Of a DNA stretch of 64,000 nucleotides, positions 59,176 through 64,000 are shown in pieces. The position numbers and the translations under genes are program-made. The notes below the pieces were generated by a model. The model made no database searches and was not told the origin of the DNA. It saw only the letters and a list, made by a program, of their open reading frames with translations. Numbering within the stretch: position 1 is the first letter of the stretch; every line of letters starts with the position of its first letter. Origin of the DNA: Hygrocybe punicea (taxonomy: Eukaryota; Basidiomycota; Agaricomycetes; Agaricales; Hygrophoraceae); the NCBI GenBank assembly GCA_963556145.1, contig OY744470.1:2728001-2792000 (forward strand), in the 5' to 3' direction.

Positions 59176-60970
59176 TCATTGGGAACGTGTCCGGGTTCGT
59201 AGTCGAGTGCTGTGATGCAGGTCGCGGATCCGGATCCGGAACCCGGTGTAGCGGGTAGGTTGAAAATGGGTTGTCGGGTGTGGCGGTATGGCATAGGGCG
59301 ACGTAGGAAGACGGGGGCGGACGACGTGAGCGGATGAGACGGAACGTGGTTGCGAGGCGTGGATCATGGTTGCGTGGGGTTGTTCGACGCTGCGGGTTGT
59401 CGAGGGAAGCGGGTAACGGGTGGTCGAGGTCGGCGGTACGGGATAGGGCGATGTTGGAGACGGGGGCAGACGGCGTGGGTGGGGAGATGGATTGGGGTGA
59501 TATGGGTGGCGTCTTCGTGATGCTTTCATGGCGGATAGTTGCGTGGGGATTTGACAATGGTCCGTTGGGTCGTGGAACGGGTTTGGGCGGCGGGTGGTCA
59601 CGGTTTCACGGGCGTAACCCAACGGGGGCTTCGTTTGGGCTCCCAAAGGGACTTGAGGGACGTCGTGGGGTTGGTCGAGGGCGTAGGTGATCGAAGGGGA
59701 GTGGACGAGGACGGGGACGGCTGGGGGTCGAGAGTGGGAGTCGACGGTGGGTGACGTGGCCGCTCGCGTGGGACAAAGAGGGTCGGGGGCGGACTCGTTT
59801 GGGACAGATGAGGGCCATGCCGAGGTGCGGGGGCGTAAACGTGGGTGTGTGGACGGTTGTACGCGGTGGTCATTGGTGCTGGGTCTGGGAACGCGGGGGT
59901 ACGAGGTGTGGTGGCATGTTGGAGACTTGAATACGATGGGGACGGCTTGTACGGGCTCGCGAGGGACGATTTGGGGTGCCGGGAACTGGTACAAGGCGGC
60001 GGGTGGCTCAACGGATGCGTGAGGGGCCAGGGAAGTCGTATAGGTGGGTGCATGAGGCGGGTTGACGTGGGACACGTGTGGAGGCTCGATAACGGCGAGG
60101 ACGGCAAATGATGGCTCGCGACTGGGGTCGTGGGGTCGTAGGAAGCGGTGCGAGGCGACGGGGAGGTCCAACGAGGGCGTAAGCGGCCGGAGATGTCGAG
60201 TAAGCTGGGGCACGAAGCAGGGTGACGTGGCACAGGGTGGGAGCGTCGATAACGGCGAAGACGACTCGTGTGGGCTCGCGAAGGGTGCTGTGGGGACTCG
60301 GAAAGCCATACGAGGCTGCGTGGGGGTAGCAACGAGGGCGTGAGCGGCCGGGGATGTCGAATAGGCGGGTGGCGACGCGTTGGGGACTCGATAATGGCGG
60401 AGACGGCTCGTGAGGGCTCGTGAAGGGCGATGTGGGACTCTGGGAAGCGGTGCGAGGCGACGGGGTGTCCAATGAGGGCGTGAGCGACCGGGGATGTCGA
60501 CTTGGCGGAGGCACGAGGATGGATGACGTGGCACGGCGTGGGGTATCGATAACAGTGAATATGGCTTGTGAGTGCTCGCGAAGGACGATGTGGGGACCCG
60601 GGAATCCTGTACGGGCACGTAGGATGCGGTCTGTGGGCGTAGGGCGCGGGGTGACGATGGCAGCCGATGATGGTGGCGTTTTCGGGACGACGTGGGCACA
60701 GGTGCTAGGTATACGTCGTGGCTTGTATCCAGGGATGACGGTGAGTCCATAGATGCGAACGCGAGGTGATTGGGCACGAAATGGGGGTGGACGCGCTGGG
60801 GCTGGTCGAGAATGGAGTTTTGCTGAGTGCTGACGTAGTTTTCTTGGGACGGCGCGCGCTCGGACGATGGGGAGGGGCCCGGGACTGTATCCGGGGACAA
60901 CGGCGAGGCTGTGGACGCGAACGGGTGGCCAAACGGGGACGAGAGTGCTGAGACGCGTCGAAAACGGCAT
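59176..60970 (-). repeat. Tandem about 190-bp repeats encoding Pro/Ser-rich modules
   Basis: The minus strand repeats a module of about 60 residues built around AVIDAP/AVIEPP, REPTRVVFAV, SPAAHALV and FxxPHxxxREP. At least six imperfect copies lie across two overlapping frames (60970-60008 and 60900-59176). The modules change frame, so this may not be one protein. It occupies the place of gag-pol in element F. Confidence 0.55.
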
Positions 60971-61602
60971 ACGAAGCGTTGGGACGCGTTTTTCTGCTCA
61001 ACAACCGCGGAAACGGCGAGATTTGGCGTACCTGGGGGTGCACAGGCTAAATCTGTTGCACAGTGGGCGTTTTCCTTGTGCTTCGTGGCTCATTTCGTCT
61101 CCGTTTCGTGAGTGACGCGGTTGATGTTGGTCGCGGTCGCTGGGGCCGTTTTGGGGCTTTCCAGGCGTGGATTTTCGACCGGAATCGGTGGGGCGTGGAA
61201 TTCCGAGTGCGTTGGGGTTGTAAAAACGAGTGTGGATCGTGAATGTGACGGGGATCGAGACGTCGAGTCGACGAAGGTGTATTGGGTCGTGGCTGTGCAA
61301 GTTTCCTAAAGCGGTAAACGGCCGTTGGGTCGGCCGCGCGAGAGCGGGTTCAAAGTTGTACGTGATACTAGACAATCGTAGTCGTTAAAGAAGAGAAAAT
61401 ATTATGAGAATCAAACCCAAATGATAGTGTGGCAGTTGGCGATTGGATTGTCGAGGCATCGGATGTCGGATGTAAAGAGGTCGGGTAACGGGAGTCGGAT
61501 GTGTAGAGTGCTGCGGGGTTATTTCGAGATGACGAAAGGAAAGTGTAGGGTTATGGAATGAATGAATGATGACACTGAATTATCCTCGCGGTGGGCTCCA
61601 GA

Positions 61603-62504
61603 TGTAGATGCGGGTTCTTGGTGGCTTTGGAACTATATAAAAAAATAATAAAGATCCTAACCAGAGGGGTGTCAGCGTAAAAGTGACAGTGGATAAGTCA
61701 GTGTCGGGAGTAGTAGTAAAAATAGAAATGGAAGTAATGATGTAAGCCGCCATGTAAAACTAAACAAATAACGATGAATCCGGTGATGAACGGAGTGAAA
61801 ACGGACAAATAATGAAGAACCCGACGATGCTGACGATGTCGGGTACGGCGGGTCGGGTCGGGTCGGGTCGGAAACAATGAACGAATATATGGAAACAACG
61901 ATAAAGATGACGAAGTGGACTATAAAAAGCTAAGGGTCTATGTGGACGAGCATTTGAAGGGATTAAAAGGCGATTCTGACTAAAGGGAAATGGGGACTAA
62001 GGGTATATTTTTTTTTTGTACGGTCGTCGGGGACCGTTTTTATAGTACAGGAAACAGTAATCTACTTTCAGACATGTCTACTTCGGCCGATGGTAAGCCA
62101 CAAAGAAAGGTTGGAATGGGGATGTGGAAAGGGGGGTTGCAAAGCAACAAAGACAGGAAATGGAGGGGAAAATGAATATGCAAGGAAAAGATCTAGAAAG
62201 TCCTACATATCTCCGAAAGGACGAGGGGATGCATAAATAAAGTAAATCCGAAGTCGGGGATTGAGTCCGAAGAGATCCATCTCCTGGAATTGGAACTCCG
62301 AGGCATTTGAGGCTGCCGGATTTAGCCCAAAAGCGGCCGTCACAAAGCGGCATGTGTCGGGTTACGTCGGTCACGTCGGGTCACGTCACGTCACGTCACG
62401 TCGGGTTACGTCGGGTTTGAATGCAAGTCGAATGGCGGCATCGGGTTGGTCCGGATTCGTGATATATCGATGATACGGACTCAGAGGGACGTTGACCCTC
62501 TACA
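61603..62504 (-). repeat. LTR of F (right)
   Basis: 902 bp partner of 56942-57843, with no insertion or deletion between them by eye. In minus orientation this is the 5' LTR. Confidence 0.95.
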
Positions 62505-63119
62505 CCGACAACATCACGGACCAAGATAGAGAAACCCCCAAATCGGATTGAGCCCCAGACCCTCGCATAATAGTTCACCTTTCATAACAGTAATACCCCG
62601 TTTCATCTTAGATACACTAACTCATTTAGAGTACCTATTCCCTTTCTTCCATCCAACTCCTTTGTTCTTCCTTTGTTACAGGATCATCCTCATCTTCCTT
62701 TCACCACCTCTTTTGGCTGCGTTTACATGTGATTGATACTCAGTCCTTTCTTTCGACCCCTATTAGACTAGGATTCTTTCTTTACACGACTTTCTCACTT
62801 CATCTCCGATCTCCAACCGTCTTCGTATAAAATAGCTGTTAGATTACACGTAGAAACAGCGAACTAGAGCGCATCGTTCCCGTCTCCTCACTCAGTTATA
62901 CCTTTCGAACCCCAATACGACTTTACTTTCCTCACATTCGACCACCCCCGACCGTAGTTTTTTACGTCGATCTTCTTTAGTCGCCGCGACTTTAATCGCC
63001 AAAGTCGCACTGTCAATCACGATCGTCGCGAGACTCATAGAAGTTATTCCACTTCACTTACTCACAATATAACCAGTCGAAGAGTGTTGTTGTTAGTGCA
63101 CAGCACCTCGATTAGCGTA
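62505..63119. other. Intergenic sequence, nothing recognised
   Basis: T/C-rich sequence with short frames only. No repeat family shared with the rest of the window was noticed. Confidence 0.4.
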
Positions 63120-64000
63120 TCACCGGGTCTTTTTCCTGGGGCTTCTCCATCCTTTGACATCCTTGCTCATGCCTGATGATTTGTGCCCGACCTTTCTTTT
63201 CTTATTCTCTTCATCTCCAGAATAACCAGAGGCCTTCCATTTCAACAAAGTCAACCTAGAAGTTAGCTCGGTGCATACTGATAACAGCCTAGGCCGAATT
63301 TCCAGAAATTTGAGTTTTGTATTCAAGATGAAATCTTCAACAGCAACATTCATTGTTGCTGGATCTGGTTCATCGCCGACAAACTGCCAAAGCCACATGT
63401 TGTGACTCAGGAGGCTGATGCTGAGCAAAACTCCCTCAATGTAATATCAGCTCTGACATGTCCCATCTGATTTTAGATATGGACCTTGCTCCAACCATTG
63501 CAGGTATGTGTTAGCTGCTGAGACTGAGGAATGGATAGTTTTCAGAGCAGTCATTTTTTTATACTTCCAAGTCGCCCAAGATGGTGTTGTTTTTAGGAGA
63601 GGTGCCAGCCTATCATTGTCCTAAGTCAAATGTCACATCGGTCAACTCAGAATTCACATTACATAAAAATCACTCACAGGAAGTTTATTTAAAGCTTGTA
63701 AACTGGCCTGATACTTGACATCATCTGATAATGAACACAGGTACTGGAACCTGTCTTCAGGATCATCAATGTCTGGTAGTCTCAATGGTGTTGCAGCAGT
63801 AGGAATCTCCTTTGAAGGGATGTCATCAACATCTTCACAGTAAAGGCTCTGTTCATCTCCATCACATTTGTTGTCGGGTGGGAAATCATCATCGGCCTTC
63901 CCCTTCCCTTTCCCCTTGTCCCCTTTGTTTCATCTCGGAGGTGCATTCATATTAGTATCAGATGATGATTCTGATTTGGAGTCATCATCGGATTCATCAA
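63120..64000 (-). pseudogene. Unrecognised gene, partial (5' end beyond window)
   Basis: Minus-strand exons read an acidic start (ESDDDSKSESSSDTNMNAPP), then DPEDRFQYLCSLSDDVKYQA, KTTPSWATWKYKKMTALKTI, QWLEQGPYLKSDG and LLSISLLSHNMWLWQFVGDE, ending in a basic tail (SSGMSKDVKGWRSPRKKTR, stop at 63120). An intron lies near 63610-63690. There are two in-frame TGA codons (63932-63930 and 63449-63447). No domain is recognised. The style resembles the N-terminal half of the JmjC-like gene, but no specific match was seen. Confidence 0.45.

Larger units (their letters stand above)
56942..62504 (-). mobile_element. Large LTR retroelement F without pol (LARD-like)
   Basis: Two LTRs of 902 bp enclose 3.76 kb. 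After the minus-orientation 5' LTR (61603-62504), TC and then TGGAGCCCACCGCGAGG form a textbook primer-binding site position and start (TGG). No RT, integrase or protease was recognised; the interior has repeat-rich Pro/Ser/Arg frames on the minus strand and GC-rich sequence. Flanks (TCTGA left, CCGAC right) do not match, so no target duplication is visible. A diverged solo LTR of the family lies at 46408-47190. Confidence 0.8.

Noticed and set aside
56937..62509. Target-site duplication for element F
   Set aside because: TCTGA and CCGAC do not match; no alternative boundary gives a duplication.

Overview
The window is nuclear DNA from a filamentous fungus, most likely a mushroom-forming basidiomycete (Agaricomycetes). 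The basis is: genes cut by many short introns (about 45-60 bp, GT..AG with CTAAC/TACTGAC-like branch sites); a KDZ transposase with a CxC2 cysteine cluster; a fungal-type TET/JBP dioxygenase; a Ulp1-like protease; a JmjC-like protein; and non-LTR and LTR retroelements. No rRNA, tRNA, CRISPR array or bacterial gene was recognised. Protein families were assigned by reading translations by eye, without database searches.

Layout. 1-6320: a large palindromic element (A1) with a 100-N assembly gap. About 6600-11115: a decayed LINE with a foreign fragment inside its RT domain. 11462-15300: a three-deep nest in which a 2.0 kb LTR element sits inside a hAT-like element, which sits inside a third repeat family. 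15661-25305: an HMG-family-like hypothetical gene split by a second palindromic element (A2, 16077-23396). 25887-31020: a JmjC-like gene on the minus strand carrying a 318 bp MITE. 31482-44479: a TET/JBP gene broken in two, because two copies of a 4 kb element (B1, B2) lie in inverted orientation and the 4.27 kb between them has been flipped. 44770-51083: an unknown gene, a Ulp1-like protease cut by a solo LTR, and a KDZ transposase. 51130-54027: repeat copies and a cysteine-cluster gene. 54255-56582: a second small LTR element. 56942-62504: a 5.6 kb LTR element without pol. 63120-64000: part of an unrecognised minus-strand gene.

How the parts fit. TET/JBP genes are known to travel with KDZ transposons in basidiomycetes. 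Here KDZ, Ulp1-like, TET/JBP, JmjC-like and HMG-family-like genes lie consecutively once the later insertions are removed, so the central 36 kb may be one large gene-carrying KDZ element or island later invaded by other repeats (inference). The region is decaying in one specific way. At least 23 in-frame stops are TGA and only one is TAA, they fall where CGA (Arg) is expected or still present in sister repeats, and 10 of 11 differences between the two 902 bp LTRs are CG versus TG/CA. This is a CpG-methylation/deamination signature at a locus that itself carries a 5-methylcytosine oxidase homologue.

The least familiar content is the palindromic element family (A1, A2). Each has a homologous centre, outward-facing mirrored copies of a spliced gene sharing the motif ATRTRLGxRQ, CpG-rich low-complexity exons, and family-specific subterminal minisatellites built on short palindromes.
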